From assembly GCA_017478625.1 (NCBI GenBank), contig JAFVDF010000009.1, positions 1 to 64,000 of the forward strand: a DNA stretch of 64,000 nucleotides. Reading direction: 5' to 3'. The position numbers and the translations under genes were made by a program. The stretch's first letter is position 1. The number at the start of each line of letters is the position of its first letter. The DNA is from Alloprevotella sp. Its GTDB lineage: Bacteria; Bacteroidota; Bacteroidia; Bacteroidales; Bacteroidaceae. Shown in pieces: positions 6,631 through 14,833 of this stretch. A model generated the notes under the pieces. It saw only the letters and a program-made list of their open reading frames with translations. It did no database searches and was not told where the DNA came from.

Positions 6631-6761
6631 CGTTTTTTTTCGTAAAGATAGCATTATGCAGTATAAATATTGTTAAAACCAACAACGTGTCACACACATT
6701 TCATTTTCAATCAACACTTCGACGCGGGCATTTGGGCGACCAACTTTATCTTGTAAAACAG

Positions 6762-6802
6762 AAAAAAAGAGCAGAGCTCTGTTTTCTTGCTCTGCTCTTT
6801 TT
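6762..6802. terminator. Bidirectional terminator after the DUF4890 gene
   Basis: AAAAAGAGCAGAGC and GCTCTGCTCTTTTT arms around an 11-base loop, seven bases after the stop of the minus-strand gene at 6809. Confidence 0.85.
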
Positions 6803-6808
6803 ATGAAA

Positions 6809-7330
6809 CTATCTGCGCTGACGATTCAACTCGTTTTCCAAATATTTTGTGTATTGCTTTTTTGTCAGAATCTTCTGTAATTTCTCGCGGTACTCTTTCC
6901 CAAAATTGGGAGTTCCACGACGTGGGCCTTTACCCGGTCCTTTCGGCTTTGCATGAGGACGGACTCCCCTCTTTACACTGTCACCGAGATTTGCCTTAGG
7001 TCCTTGCTTGTGATGAGGTGCTTGCTTTGTTGCTCCCGTCCTACCGTCTGCGATTTTTCCTTTATGCTGATTATGACGAGGGCCATTTGGACGAGCCTTA
7101 GCCCATTTCTCTGCAAATTCTTTATTCAAGTCAAATAATTTCTGGGCTTGTTTCTGGCTTAGTCCGTACTCCTTTACCATCTGATCCGTACGTTTCTGTA
7201 CAAGTTGCTCTTTACTTGGACGGGGACGATTGTTACCATTCTGTTCTCCGCGAGGAGTTGTGGGTTGCTGAGCCATAGCCGTAAGTGACAGCCCCATGGC
7301 TGCGATAAGTGTAAGCATTGTCTTTTTCAT
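6809..7330 (-). CDS. Secreted DUF4890-type protein
   Basis: A 173-residue exported protein. The signal peptide MKKTMLTLIAAMGLSLTAMA is cleaved before QQP. The middle (KRTDQMVKEYGLSQKQAQKL, then FDLNKEFAEKW) resembles the LTxxQ helix pattern of Spy/CpxP-like periplasmic chaperones and of the DUF4890 family, and the C-terminal part is rich in Gly, Pro, Lys and Arg before EYREKLQKILTKKQYTKYL. I place the start at ATG 7330 because translation from the upstream TTG would put charged residues before the signal peptide. It is likely a periplasmic stress protein; function in this phylum is not established. Confidence 0.82.
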   Translation of the reverse strand: MKKTMLTLIAAMGLSLTAMAQQPTTPRGEQNGNNRPRPSKEQLVQKRTDQMVKEYGLSQKQAQKLFDLNKEFAEKWAKARPNGPRHNQHKGKIADGRTGATKQAPHHKQGPKANLGDSVKRGVRPHAKPKGPGKGPRRGTPNFGKEYREKLQKILTKKQYTKYLENELNRQRR

Positions 7331-7515
7331 TTCTGTCAATTTTTAAAGTGAATTATTTCTTGCGTTTGTTTCCTTTAAGACGCGCTCAAAGGCAAGGTGG
7401 TTTAAGCTCATCACTTTGATTTAACGATATTTATATTTCCTTAACGCTCGTTTTGTGTAGGTCGTGTGGTGAGATATTTTCTTTATTACATACATCTTCT
7501 GAAGTAAGAATATAT

Positions 7516-7760
7516 TATTTTTGCAGGAGTTGAACCAATCCCATTTGCCTATGTAGCATCACAAAACAAAGACAATAGAACAAAAAGCGTTAACTTTCAT
7601 TCTTGCTTTCTAAAAATCGGCAAATTTAAAGAAGCACCAAGGGTAAAAGTGAAACGCTCACGCTATATATCCGCGTGGGCTTTTACTCGTATATGGTGCA
7701 TAGGTGTTTGCCGATACCTTAGAAAGCGTAGACGAAGTTTAAGTCCGCGTTTTTTGTTTG
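7516..7760 (+). ncRNA. Candidate structured RNA upstream of a lipoprotein gene
   Basis: The 490 bases between the DUF4890 gene and the lipoprotein hold a large imperfect hairpin. GCTTTCTAA...CGGCAAA at 7605-7624 pairs with TTTGCCGATACCTTAGAAAGC at 7707-7727. Nested inside are GAAGCACCA with TGGTGCAT, GGGTAAAAG with CTTTTACTC, and CTCACGC with GCGTGGG around TATATATCC. A TATTTTTG -7 box lies at 7516-7523. After the hairpin a small GC stem and a run of six T at about 7749-7754 look like a terminator. It could be a free RNA or the leader of the gene at 7824. I cannot name the family, although the layout feels like a recurrent Bacteroidales RNA. Confidence 0.45.
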
Positions 7761-7823
7761 TCTATACTACAGCCATACGGACTAATAAAAATATTTATTA
7801 TTAATACAAAAAAACGACAAAAA

Positions 7824-8213
7824 ATGAATAGCTTAAAACGACTTTTTATCTTTGGGCTGTGTGTCCTCATGTCTCTGTCATTTTCGTCTTGTGGTGATGA
7901 TGACGACGATGATGAAATCGTAGGTGGTAATCCCTTTGTTTCATTTACTCTTACCAAAATCACATCTACAAAAGTACGTGTCGCGGCCACGGTTCACAAT
8001 ATAGATCCAATGTTAATGAAGAGCATACGCTGTATAATTTATCATGATCACGATCCTCTAGGTGGTGGACAAATTGCGGATGGTTATAAAACAAGTGGCT
8101 CTGCTGAGTTTACAGTAAAACAAACAGGGAGTCGTGAAGGTAAAAAAGTCACAGTGACAGCAAATACTGTATTAGGGCAATCAATAAAATCAGAACGAAC
8201 GATATACTATTGA
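7824..8213 (+). CDS. Small lipoprotein of unknown function
   Basis: A 129-residue exported lipoprotein. The signal peptide MNSLKRLFIFGLCVLMSLSF ends in the lipobox SSC, with the mature protein beginning CGDDDDDDEIVGGNP. The acidic residues right after the cysteine are the kind of signal that sends Bacteroidota lipoproteins to the cell surface. The remainder looks like a single beta-sandwich domain (FVSFTLTKITSTKVRVAATV, ... KKVTVTANTVLGQSIKSERT). I start at ATG 7824 because the 22 preceding codons lie before the signal peptide and are not membrane-targeting. It stands alone and function is unknown. Confidence 0.75.
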   Translation: MNSLKRLFIFGLCVLMSLSFSSCGDDDDDDEIVGGNPFVSFTLTKITSTKVRVAATVHNIDPMLMKSIRCIIYHDHDPLGGGQIADGYKTSGSAEFTVKQTGSREGKKVTVTANTVLGQSIKSERTIYY

Positions 8214-8234
8214 TGTTAATAGACGGATTGACTT

Positions 8235-8278
8235 CTTTCCGCACAATTCTACTAGGCCTAGTAGAATTGTGCGGAAAG
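8235..8278. repeat. Perfect 44 bp palindrome
   Basis: Two exact 22-base arms (outermost CTTTCCGCACAATTCTAC, centre TAGGCCTA) with no spacer. It lies 22 bases after the lipoprotein stop and abuts the remains of a higBA operon. It may act as a terminator of the lipoprotein gene, but it lacks a T run and is far more perfect than terminators usually are. Confidence 0.95.
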
Positions 8279-8298
8279 TTAAAACCTTTTAATACTTT

Positions 8299-8433
8299 TG
8301 CACTCGCATTGTTAACATTCGAGGCAACAAATATCGTCTAGTAGTGGTCGTAAAGTTCACGATAGGACATATTTTCATTCGTTTCGTGGGTACGCATAGT
8401 GAATACGACAAAATAGACGTTTCAACGATATAA
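8299..8433 (+). pseudogene. higB: higB toxin remnant (C-terminal half)
   Basis: In frame up to the TAA at 8431-8433 the sequence reads TRIVNIRGNKYRLVVVVKF followed by IFIRFVGTHSEYDKIDVSTI. This is the C-terminal half of a HigB-type mRNA interferase, whose usual core is RVVFNIKGNKYRL...FIRFIGTHAEYDKID. The N-terminal 50 or so residues are missing, there is a stop at 8290 and no start codon. The break lies next to the 44 bp palindrome. The remaining part is inactive by inspection. Confidence 0.85.
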
Positions 8434-8450
8434 GAATAGGAGGTACAAAC

Positions 8451-8564
8451 ATGGCAAAGATTACAAAAGAACAATATGAGTTTGCATTGGCGCGGATTGA
8501 GGAACTATTGCCTTTGGTGGATGACAATATGCCCAGACCATACTCCTCCAAAAAACTTCTCTGT
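8451..8564 (+). pseudogene. higA: higA antitoxin remnant (N-terminal part)
   Basis: Eighteen bases after the higB remnant, an ATG behind a good ribosome-binding site (AGGAGG at 8439-8444) opens MAKITKEQYEFALARIEELL followed by PLVDDN. That is the N-terminus of the antitoxin normally paired with this HigB type. After MPRPYSSKKLLC the frame stops, so the helix-turn-helix domain is absent. With the toxin fragment upstream it is a deleted higBA operon. The short peptide might still be translated. Confidence 0.82.
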
Positions 8565-8608
8565 TGATTTCTTGGTCTAGAAAAACTTTTCTATATTCGC
8601 TATGGAAA

Positions 8609-8660
8609 AGTAGCACAGGCTGTCAGCCTGCACTAAATGCGTCCAACCCATCTGTTGGGG
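8609..8660. repeat. Two hairpins just upstream of hpf
   Basis: CAGGCTG-T-CAGCCTG (8616-8630) and CCAAC-CCATCT-GTTGG (8643-8658) lie side by side in the leader of hpf. They may regulate hpf or terminate upstream transcription. There is a GTTTG stretch after the second hairpin but no long T run. Confidence 0.55.
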
Positions 8661-8690
8661 TTTGTTTAACTATTTAATAAAAGTGGACTT

Positions 8691-8987
8691 ATGGAACTCA
8701 GAATTCAAGCCATCCATTTTAACGCAACCGACAAGCTCAACGAGTTTATCGAAAAGAAATTGGCAAAGATCGCCAAGAAAAATGAACAAATCCAACGCGC
8801 GGAGGTTACCCTCAAAGTAATTAAGCCCGAAACGGCCAACAACAAGGAGATTATCGTCCATCTTACTCTCCCTGGAGGCGAAGTTCGGGCCGAGAAAATT
8901 GCAGACACCTTTGAGGAAGGTTTCGACCTCTGCCTTGATGGCCTCAAACGTCAGTTGGAAAAATACAAAGACAAGCACACAAAATAG
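8691..8987 (+). CDS. hpf: Ribosome hibernation-promoting factor (short form)
   Basis: The 98-residue protein is a short HPF/YfiA-family factor: MELRIQAIHFNATDKLNEFI, the beta strand AEVTLKVIKPETANNKEIIV and the helix FEEGFDLCLDGLKRQLEKYK. These proteins bind the 30S decoding channel in stationary phase and block translation, giving 100S dimers or inactive 70S. It lacks the C-terminal dimerisation domain of long HPF. In many Bacteroidetes hpf lies next to a xerC/D-type gene; here the recombinase follows but is on the opposite strand. Confidence 0.92.
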   Translation: MELRIQAIHFNATDKLNEFIEKKLAKIAKKNEQIQRAEVTLKVIKPETANNKEIIVHLTLPGGEVRAEKIADTFEEGFDLCLDGLKRQLEKYKDKHTK

Positions 8988-9286
8988 TCTGAAGGCCTTT
9001 CTTCTGGCATCCTGGTTTATCTGCCTTGCAGGCAGACCACTTTTGCGCAGGAGCTAAATTCTCTCTTGGAGTACATTGTGTACTCTCTTGGTAGATTATC
9101 TACGCAATATTTGTGTGTTGCCAAGGGTATTTCTTTATATCATTGTGAGCCTGTGGTATAATCCCTATACAGTCGTAAAGATATACCTTGGCACACAATG
9201 ATTATGTCTGAGTTCTGTGGCCACAAGTTACCCATAATTGACCACCACACAGAACGCCCCTGTGTATGCGCCAGACATTTAGCAAC
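8988..9286. repeat. Hairpin-rich gap between hpf and the recombinase
   Basis: No gene is seen. Five inverted repeats follow one another: TCTGCC/GGCAGA (about 9031-9048), GAGTACA-TTG-TGTACTC (9069-9085), GTAGA-TTA-TCTAC (9091-9103), a long one of about 23 paired bases at 9111-9137 with 9176-9198 (TTGTGTG...CCAAGG...CTTTA and its complement), and GTTCTGTGG/CCACACAGAAC (9212-9255). The first could end the hpf transcript. The rest resembles a structured RNA or a small mobile hairpin element. Confidence 0.6.
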
Positions 9287-10183
9287 CTACGCTCTTTCCG
9301 AATCACGAGGATGGGCCTTTTCATACTCACGGCGTAACTCTTCAAAAGTCGTATGAGTATAAATCTGAGTCGTGGCGAGACTTTCGTGTCCCAACATCTG
9401 TCGCACAGCTTCGAGGTCGGCTCCGTTGTCCAACATTACCGTGGCAAATGTGTGTCGTAGCACATGTGGACTACGTTTTTGCTGGGCGGTAACTAAAGAC
9501 AGATACTTCTTAACTAACACTTGTACTTGCCGCACAGAGATGCGCCGGCCACGGCTGTTCACGAACAACGCTGAAGTCAGCCTTTGGGGACTACTTTTCA
9601 GTTCCGTTATATAATTTTGGAGAGCAAGGGACAATTCCCTGGTAATGGGTATAAGTCGCTCTTTGTTGCGTTTACCTATCACGCGGATATTTTGTTCGTT
9701 TAACCGCACGTCTTCTATATCAAGTCCTACGATTTCACTAACACGCATCCCCGTAGAGTAGAGTGTCAGCAATATCATACGGTCGCGCGACTCTTCTGAA
9801 GTGTCATCGCTAACGATGTCATCCAGCAACTGGTTCATTTGGCTCTTGCGCAAAAAAGCTGGAAGTGGTTTTGAGGCTTTGGGCACTTGAAGATTATGGG
9901 CAGGATCTATACTGATTACATCCGTCAGCATCAGATAACGATAAAAAGAACGCACCGCACTACGCTCACGCCTAATAGTGCGTGGATTTGTACCCTGTTG
10001 CATCCGCTGAGCCATCCAACGGCGTAATATATCTATATCAATCGTCTGCCAAGTAAGATTTTCATCTTGCGACTTTATATAATCGCGCAGATGTTGTAGG
10101 GTGGAAGCATAGGCTTTTATGGTAAGACCCGAATAGCCTCGCTCGGCTCGCAGATAGTCCAGGAATTTACCCACAAGGTCCAT
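9287..10183 (-). CDS. xerC: Tyrosine recombinase, XerC/XerD type
   Basis: A 298-residue recombinase of normal length for XerC/D. It has a SAM-like core-binding domain (LDYLRAERGYSGLTIKAYAS) and a complete catalytic set: Arg in STGMRVSEIVGLD, Lys in VIGKRNKERLIP, HVLRHTFATVMLD with its His and Arg, GHESLATTQIYTH with the second His and the nucleophilic Tyr. It likely resolves chromosome dimers at dif in the cytoplasm with a partner Xer protein. The position near hpf fits a housekeeping gene rather than an integrase. Whether it is XerC or XerD cannot be decided from the sequence alone. Confidence 0.9.
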   Translation of the reverse strand: MDLVGKFLDYLRAERGYSGLTIKAYASTLQHLRDYIKSQDENLTWQTIDIDILRRWMAQRMQQGTNPRTIRRERSAVRSFYRYLMLTDVISIDPAHNLQVPKASKPLPAFLRKSQMNQLLDDIVSDDTSEESRDRMILLTLYSTGMRVSEIVGLDIEDVRLNEQNIRVIGKRNKERLIPITRELSLALQNYITELKSSPQRLTSALFVNSRGRRISVRQVQVLVKKYLSLVTAQQKRSPHVLRHTFATVMLDNGADLEAVRQMLGHESLATTQIYTHTTFEELRREYEKAHPRDSERA

Positions 10184-10221
10184 CCTATACCTCCTTTAAT
10201 GATTAATTGCTTATTATAGAA

Positions 10222-11187
10222 CTAGGCCTGACGATGAAGCAACGAGTTGGCATATTTCCACAAGGTCTCTTTTGCTTTCTCTTCTATAGGCAACTGAGCT
10301 AGCGTACACTGGGCTTGATTAAACAATCTCTCTATTTCAGCCCGACACACCTGCGGTATCCCTACCTGATTATAGATTTCCAGCACACCTGCCACTTTCT
10401 GCTCCGCATCTACTTCGTCCTGAGACAACTTATAGAGCTGTTCCCTTTGAGTTGCCGTGGCCTTCTCGTATGCAGTGATGAGCATGTAGGTCTTTTTACC
10501 TTCACGAATGTCGCCACCTATATTTTTGCCAAAAAGGTCGGCCGTCCCATAGCAATCAAGATAATCATCCTGTAACTGAAAAGCCAATCCTAAATCTATA
10601 CCAAAGTTGTAAAGCAATGACCAATGCGCTTCAGGAGCATCGGCTAACATAGCCCCACTTTGCAATGCGCACCCTAAGAGAACGGCTGTCTTCAACCGAA
10701 TCATCTCCATATATTCATGTACCGAGACATCATTGCGTCGCTCAAAGTCCATATCCAATTGTTGCCCTTCGCAAATCTCCCGCATCGTCCTCAGGCATAA
10801 GTTGAGCACTTCGGCTTGATGTGGAAAGTTATACTTAGTCAATTGTGATATTGCCATTATCAACATCACATCACCAGAAAGTATTGCCGTATTCTCATCC
10901 CACTTTCGCCACACACTGGGCTTACCACGACGCACGTCCGCACGATCCATCACATCATCGTGCAACAACGTGTGATTATGATAGGTTTCCAACGCTATGG
11001 CCACAGGCACGACGCGTTGCCAATCAAAACGATACAAAGAATAGGCCAGCAACAATAGAATAGGTCGCATTCGCTTTCCTCCCATACCTAGTGCATAGTG
11101 TACGGGGGAATACAAACCGACAGGTTCATCTGGAACCATCGCTGACAGTTCCTTCTCTATGCTCTCCAAAAACGCTTCAACCAGCAT
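10222..11187 (-). CDS. Polyprenyl (isoprenyl) diphosphate synthase
   Basis: The 321-residue enzyme is an all-alpha trans-prenyltransferase that extends allylic diphosphates with isopentenyl diphosphate. Both aspartate-rich motifs are present, DDVMD in HNHTLLHDDVMDRADVRRG and DDYLD in FQLQDDYLDCYG, along with GGKRMRPILLLL near residue 35. It supplies farnesyl- or longer chain precursors for quinones or undecaprenyl phosphate; product length cannot be read with confidence. It lies between porQ upstream and the Xer gene downstream on the same strand, 12 and 38 bases away, probably as one transcript. Confidence 0.92.
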   Translation of the reverse strand: MLVEAFLESIEKELSAMVPDEPVGLYSPVHYALGMGGKRMRPILLLLAYSLYRFDWQRVVPVAIALETYHNHTLLHDDVMDRADVRRGKPSVWRKWDENTAILSGDVMLIMAISQLTKYNFPHQAEVLNLCLRTMREICEGQQLDMDFERRNDVSVHEYMEMIRLKTAVLLGCALQSGAMLADAPEAHWSLLYNFGIDLGLAFQLQDDYLDCYGTADLFGKNIGGDIREGKKTYMLITAYEKATATQREQLYKLSQDEVDAEQKVAGVLEIYNQVGIPQVCRAEIERLFNQAQCTLAQLPIEEKAKETLWKYANSLLHRQA

Positions 11188-11199
11188 ATATGTCGAATT

Positions 11200-12189
11200 T
11201 TATTTTCCAAACGAATATGCCAGACTTACATGGAAGGAATTAGTGCTTACATGATAGCGTGCATAAGCCAGACCAACCTTTATTTTCTTCACATTAATAC
11301 CGGCGCCACAAGTAAAACCTGCGAACTTAGAAGAGTCGGCCGATTTGAGTTCATAGCCCCGACGGAAATTATAGCCGGCAGAAAGATACATCCACTTGGC
11401 AGGTAATACATCAAGGCCAAATATAAAGTGGTTAAGGAATTTTCTTCCAAATTTTATGTGATCCACATCCGAGGGATGATAGTAGTCCGAAGACTTCCAT
11501 CGAGTTAAGTCTGTCGCCATCACATGAAAACGCACAGGAAGATGATTCAAGCCCTTAGAAAAACCCATTTGGAGCATAAACGGCAAATGTAGCATCTCGC
11601 CATCGTAGAAGCTCTTCACTTGTGCTCCACAATTTCTCAAAGTAACTGAGGCACTTATGTCTTTTTCCTCGTCATAATAGTTAAGTCCAAGATCCACACC
11701 CAAGGCAAAAGAATTATAGCCCGCGTAAGACTGCGAAGTCATCTTTAGCGTGGCTCCACCCACAAAGCGTTCTGAAAGGATATAACTATAGCCCAATCCT
11801 ACAACCACATCCTTTGCACTGACAGAGCCGATTACATTTCCCGCTTCATCGGTCTCATCCAAGCTTCCATAATTAAGCATTTGCGCCTGAACTGAAGCCG
11901 TATGCCTTACTCCAAAAGCCTTCACATATTGAGCACCCATAAATTGTGTACTATGCCCGTATGTCATAAAATCAAGCCCCAAGCTGTTATCCGAAACGGC
12001 GGACAATAGAGCTGGATTTGTCCATCCAACAGTCGGATTATCTTCTATCAGCGTTATGTTATCGCCACCAAGTGCGGAAATATGTGCAGACGTTGGAATC
12101 TTAAGTACATCGTACGAGGCATTGGAATGTTGGGCCATTGCAGGTAGTAGCAAACTCAAAAACCAAGAAATTATAAACGCTTTTTTCAT
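11200..12189 (-). CDS. porQ: Type IX secretion system protein PorQ
   Basis: A 329-residue outer-membrane beta-barrel protein with signal peptide MKKAFIISWFLSLLLPAMAQ. The start of the mature protein, YDVLKIPTSAHISALGGDNI followed by TLIEDNPTVGWTNPALLS, is characteristic of the PorV/PorQ-type FadL-like family and best fits PorQ, and it ends with a typical barrel strand (FHVSLAYSFGK). PorQ works with PorU, PorV and PorZ in the attachment complex that processes and anchors type IX cargo on the cell surface. I chose ATG 12189 over an upstream TTG because it starts the signal peptide. A candidate cargo protein is encoded at 22493. Confidence 0.9.
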   Translation of the reverse strand: MKKAFIISWFLSLLLPAMAQHSNASYDVLKIPTSAHISALGGDNITLIEDNPTVGWTNPALLSAVSDNSLGLDFMTYGHSTQFMGAQYVKAFGVRHTASVQAQMLNYGSLDETDEAGNVIGSVSAKDVVVGLGYSYILSERFVGGATLKMTSQSYAGYNSFALGVDLGLNYYDEEKDISASVTLRNCGAQVKSFYDGEMLHLPFMLQMGFSKGLNHLPVRFHVMATDLTRWKSSDYYHPSDVDHIKFGRKFLNHFIFGLDVLPAKWMYLSAGYNFRRGYELKSADSSKFAGFTCGAGINVKKIKVGLAYARYHVSTNSFHVSLAYSFGK

Positions 12190-12239
12190 TACTTTAACCA
12201 AATTTGACTTCAAAGGTAGAATTAAATTATATTTTGACC

Positions 12240-12247
12240 GTACTTTT
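12240..12247 (+). promoter_or_regulatory. -7 box of the tonB-cmk-ispH promoter
   Basis: TACTTTTG fits TAnnTTTG and lies about 98 bases before the GTG of tonB, in the divergent gap with porQ. Confidence 0.5.
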
Positions 12248-12344
12248 GTAGCGGAAAAGTAACTTTACTATAATTTTCGGCTTGGAGCATTGATATTTGC
12301 TCCGACCAGACAAGTTAATATTCTGATTGTAACGACTTATTGGC

Positions 12345-13145
12345 GTGTATTTACATGACTTGACATCAACAGAATGGTGTGATCTTATCTTTGAAGGTAG
12401 GAATAAGGCATACGGCGCCTATATACTACGCCAAAAGTCCGCCCAACGCTATCGACGAGCCATGATTTTCGTATTGGCTCTCTTTCTATTTCTTGGCTTA
12501 GGCATTTTCATCGCCAGCCGTATAGTGAGCCAACGTATGAAAGAGGCCATAAAAGAGGTTGAGGCTTTTGCCAAGATGAAAGCGTGGGAGAAGGAACAGG
12601 ACAAGACGCTCCATGTCATCGCCGCAGGCCGACGGGTACCACAAGCCACCGTAGAAGAACCCACCGCTCTTGAGGTTCCCACAATTACAGATGAAGAACT
12701 CGTCGAAATCTTTGGAGGTACGGGTGAAAAAGAGGCTGTTGATGCCTCTTTCACGGCAGAAGCCGTAGCCCCCAACGACACCCTGTACAACGCAGAACGT
12801 GAAGACTTGCCGGAGCAAGGCATTTTGCTTACACCAACCGAAGTTGTAGAAGAAATGCCTCAGTTCCCCGGAGGTATAGAGGCTCTTGTACGCTTTTTCG
12901 ATGAGCATATTACCTATCCCCCAGCCCTTATTCGTAAAAAAGTTCAGGGAGAGATGGAGGTTTCCTTTTATGTGGATAAAGAGGGTAATGTAACAGAACC
13001 AAGTATCACAAAATCGTTCAACAGAGTGTTAGACCGCCAGGCCCTTGAAGCCTGTAAGTTATTGCCTCAATGGAAGCCCGGACGCTCTAATGGACGCGTT
13101 TCCATTGTGCGTGTTACTGTACCTATAAAGTTTTGCCTAAAATAA
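12345..13145 (+). CDS. tonB: Energy transducer TonB
   Basis: A 266-residue inner-membrane protein with one transmembrane helix (about residues 38-60, MIFVLALFLFLGLGIFIASR), a periplasmic spacer and a C-terminal TonB domain (PQFPGGIEALVRFF, VQGEMEVSFYVDKEGNVTEP, PQWKPGRSNGRVSIVRVTVP). It couples the proton motive force to outer-membrane receptors such as those at 19892 and 25424. The only usable start is GTG 12345: the conserved N-terminus STEWCDLIFEGRNKAYGAYI follows directly, there is an in-frame stop at 12330, and the nearby ATG at 12355 is out of frame and stops after two codons. It begins a run tonB-cmk-ispH. Confidence 0.93.
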   Translation: MYLHDLTSTEWCDLIFEGRNKAYGAYILRQKSAQRYRRAMIFVLALFLFLGLGIFIASRIVSQRMKEAIKEVEAFAKMKAWEKEQDKTLHVIAAGRRVPQATVEEPTALEVPTITDEELVEIFGGTGEKEAVDASFTAEAVAPNDTLYNAEREDLPEQGILLTPTEVVEEMPQFPGGIEALVRFFDEHITYPPALIRKKVQGEMEVSFYVDKEGNVTEPSITKSFNRVLDRQALEACKLLPQWKPGRSNGRVSIVRVTVPIKFCLK

Positions 13146-13154
13146 CAAGATTCA

Positions 13155-13886
13155 ATGCATATACAATCCGACTCTGCAAAGATTATCGTAGCCATTGACG
13201 GCCATTCTTCGTGCGGAAAGAGCACAATGGCAAAGGCGCTGGCCCGACGCGCCGGCTATATATACGTCGATACCGGTGCAATGTATCGTGCCGTCACTTT
13301 GTTTGCTCTTCGTCATGCTTTTTCTAAGGACGGTGTGCTTAACCCAGATCTTTTGTTGCAACAGATTGACCACATCGAAATCTCTTTCCGCTTAGATTCT
13401 GACACTGGTATGCCTCAGACTTACCTCTGTGGTGAAAATGTAGAATTGCTTATCCGCGGATTAGACGTGTCGCAACATGTCAGCGAAGTAGCTGCTCTTC
13501 CTTTCGTGCGCGCCAAACTTACCAAAGAGCAACAACGGATGGGTGAAGCAAAAGGTATTGTAATGGACGGACGCGACATTGGAACGGCAGTCTTTCCAAA
13601 TGCTGAGCTCAAAATATTCGTTACTGCCAGTGCGGAAGTGCGTGCTCAGCGTCGCTATGAGGAACTGCTACACAAAGGTCTTCCTGCTACCTACGAAGAA
13701 ATTCTGAAAAATGTCGTAGAGCGCGATTATATAGACTCCCACCGGGAAGTAAACCCTTTGCGCCAAGCCCCCGATGCACTGTTGCTTGACAATAGCCATT
13801 TGAGCATTGAAGAAGAAAACGAATGGCTCTGGAAAACCTTTCAAAATGCTGTTTCTATCCACTCGTCAGACTCTGCCTTACGATGA
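13155..13886 (+). CDS. cmk: Cytidylate kinase
   Basis: A 243-residue cytoplasmic kinase that phosphorylates CMP and dCMP with ATP. The P-loop is [15 protein letters not shown] near residue 17, followed by [18 protein letters not shown]; the CMP-binding region [20 protein letters not shown] and [20 protein letters not shown] are intact. It overlaps ispH by four bases (ATGA). The cmk-ispH pair is common in this phylum. Confidence 0.95.
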   Translation: MHIQSDSAKIIVAIDGHSSCGKSTMAKALARRAGYIYVDTGAMYRAVTLFALRHAFSKDGVLNPDLLLQQIDHIEISFRLDSDTGMPQTYLCGENVELLIRGLDVSQHVSEVAALPFVRAKLTKEQQRMGEAKGIVMDGRDIGTAVFPNAELKIFVTASAEVRAQRRYEELLHKGLPATYEEILKNVVERDYIDSHREVNPLRQAPDALLLDNSHLSIEEENEWLWKTFQNAVSIHSSDSALR

Positions 13887-14734
13887 AAATAGAGATTGAC
13901 AACAAATCTGGGTTCTGCCATGGAGTTACTTCTGCTATCCGCAAGGCGGAACAAGAGTTGGCGCAAGGCGAAAGTCTGTACTGTCTCGGCGACATCGTAC
14001 ATAACGACCGTGAAGTAGAACGACTTCACTCACTCGGCCTACAGACTATCGATCATGCCACTTTCCAAAATCTTCAGCGGGCAAAAGTGATGTTCCGTGC
14101 CCACGGCGAACCGCCTCAGATTTATGCACGAGCCGAAGAAAACCATATTGCGTTAGTAGATGCCACTTGTCCCGTTGTATTACAACTCCAACGCAGAGTA
14201 AAACTTACCTATACAAACAATCCACAAGCGCAGATTGTCATCTTCGGAAAACCAGGTCATGCAGAAGTAGTCGGACTCGTAGGACAGACGGACGGACATG
14301 CCGTAGTAGTGCAAAGCGTAACCGATGCAGACCGCCTTGATTTTACACGTGACACCTACCTTTTCTCACAAACGACAATGTCACTTGACGGTTTCCATGC
14401 ATTGGTTGAATTCATCACAAACCACATACAAGCCCCTGCTATATTTCAATACGCCGACACGATATGCCGACAGGTCATCAACCGCCTACCTAATATTCGC
14501 CAGTTTGCCAGCAAGCACGACGTCATACTCTTCGTGGCTGGGCAGAAGAGTTCAAACGGCAAAATGCTCTTCGAAGCAGCCAAACAAGTAAACCCGCATA
14601 CCTTTATGGTAGGCTCACCAGACGATATCAACCGCGCATGGTTCGACAACGCCGAGAGCGTGGGCATTTGTGGAGCTACATCAACCCCCAAGTGGCTCAT
14701 GGAACGTTGTCGTGATATGATATCCGAATTTTAA
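13883..14734 (+). CDS. ispH: 4-hydroxy-3-methylbut-2-enyl diphosphate reductase
   Basis: The last enzyme of the MEP isoprenoid pathway reduces HMBPP to IPP and DMAPP using a 4Fe-4S cluster. The three cluster cysteines appear in [14 protein letters not shown] and GICGATSTP. Also present are the substrate-binding AHGEPP and the TxC stretch [15 protein letters not shown]. Length after the corrected start (ATG 13883) is 283 residues, normal for the family. An earlier in-frame ATG lies inside cmk and is rejected because the family begins at [14 protein letters not shown]. Confidence 0.95.
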   Translation: MKIEIDNKSGFCHGVTSAIRKAEQELAQGESLYCLGDIVHNDREVERLHSLGLQTIDHATFQNLQRAKVMFRAHGEPPQIYARAEENHIALVDATCPVVLQLQRRVKLTYTNNPQAQIVIFGKPGHAEVVGLVGQTDGHAVVVQSVTDADRLDFTRDTYLFSQTTMSLDGFHALVEFITNHIQAPAIFQYADTICRQVINRLPNIRQFASKHDVILFVAGQKSSNGKMLFEAAKQVNPHTFMVGSPDDINRAWFDNAESVGICGATSTPKWLMERCRDMISEF

Positions 14735-14797
14735 CTATTGCAATAGAAAAAACGAATAATAATTTCACTCCATAGGTCGTGGCCGTAAAAAAATACC

Positions 14798-14806
14798 TAC
14801 TTTTGC
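14798..14806 (+). promoter_or_regulatory. -7 box of the topA promoter
   Basis: TACTTTTG about 30 bases before the topA ATG fits the phylum promoter consensus. Confidence 0.5.
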
Positions 14807-14833
14807 CACCCGAATTGATAACGATAGAATAAA

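Noticed and set aside
8988-9286. tRNA genes in the hairpin-rich gap after hpf
   Set aside because: None of the hairpins form a T arm with TTCGAAT or a seven-pair acceptor stem.
9287-10183. The Xer gene as recombinase of the small-gene array
   Set aside because: It lies about 4 kb away, beyond gapA and hpf, and its length and setting near hpf fit the housekeeping XerC/D.
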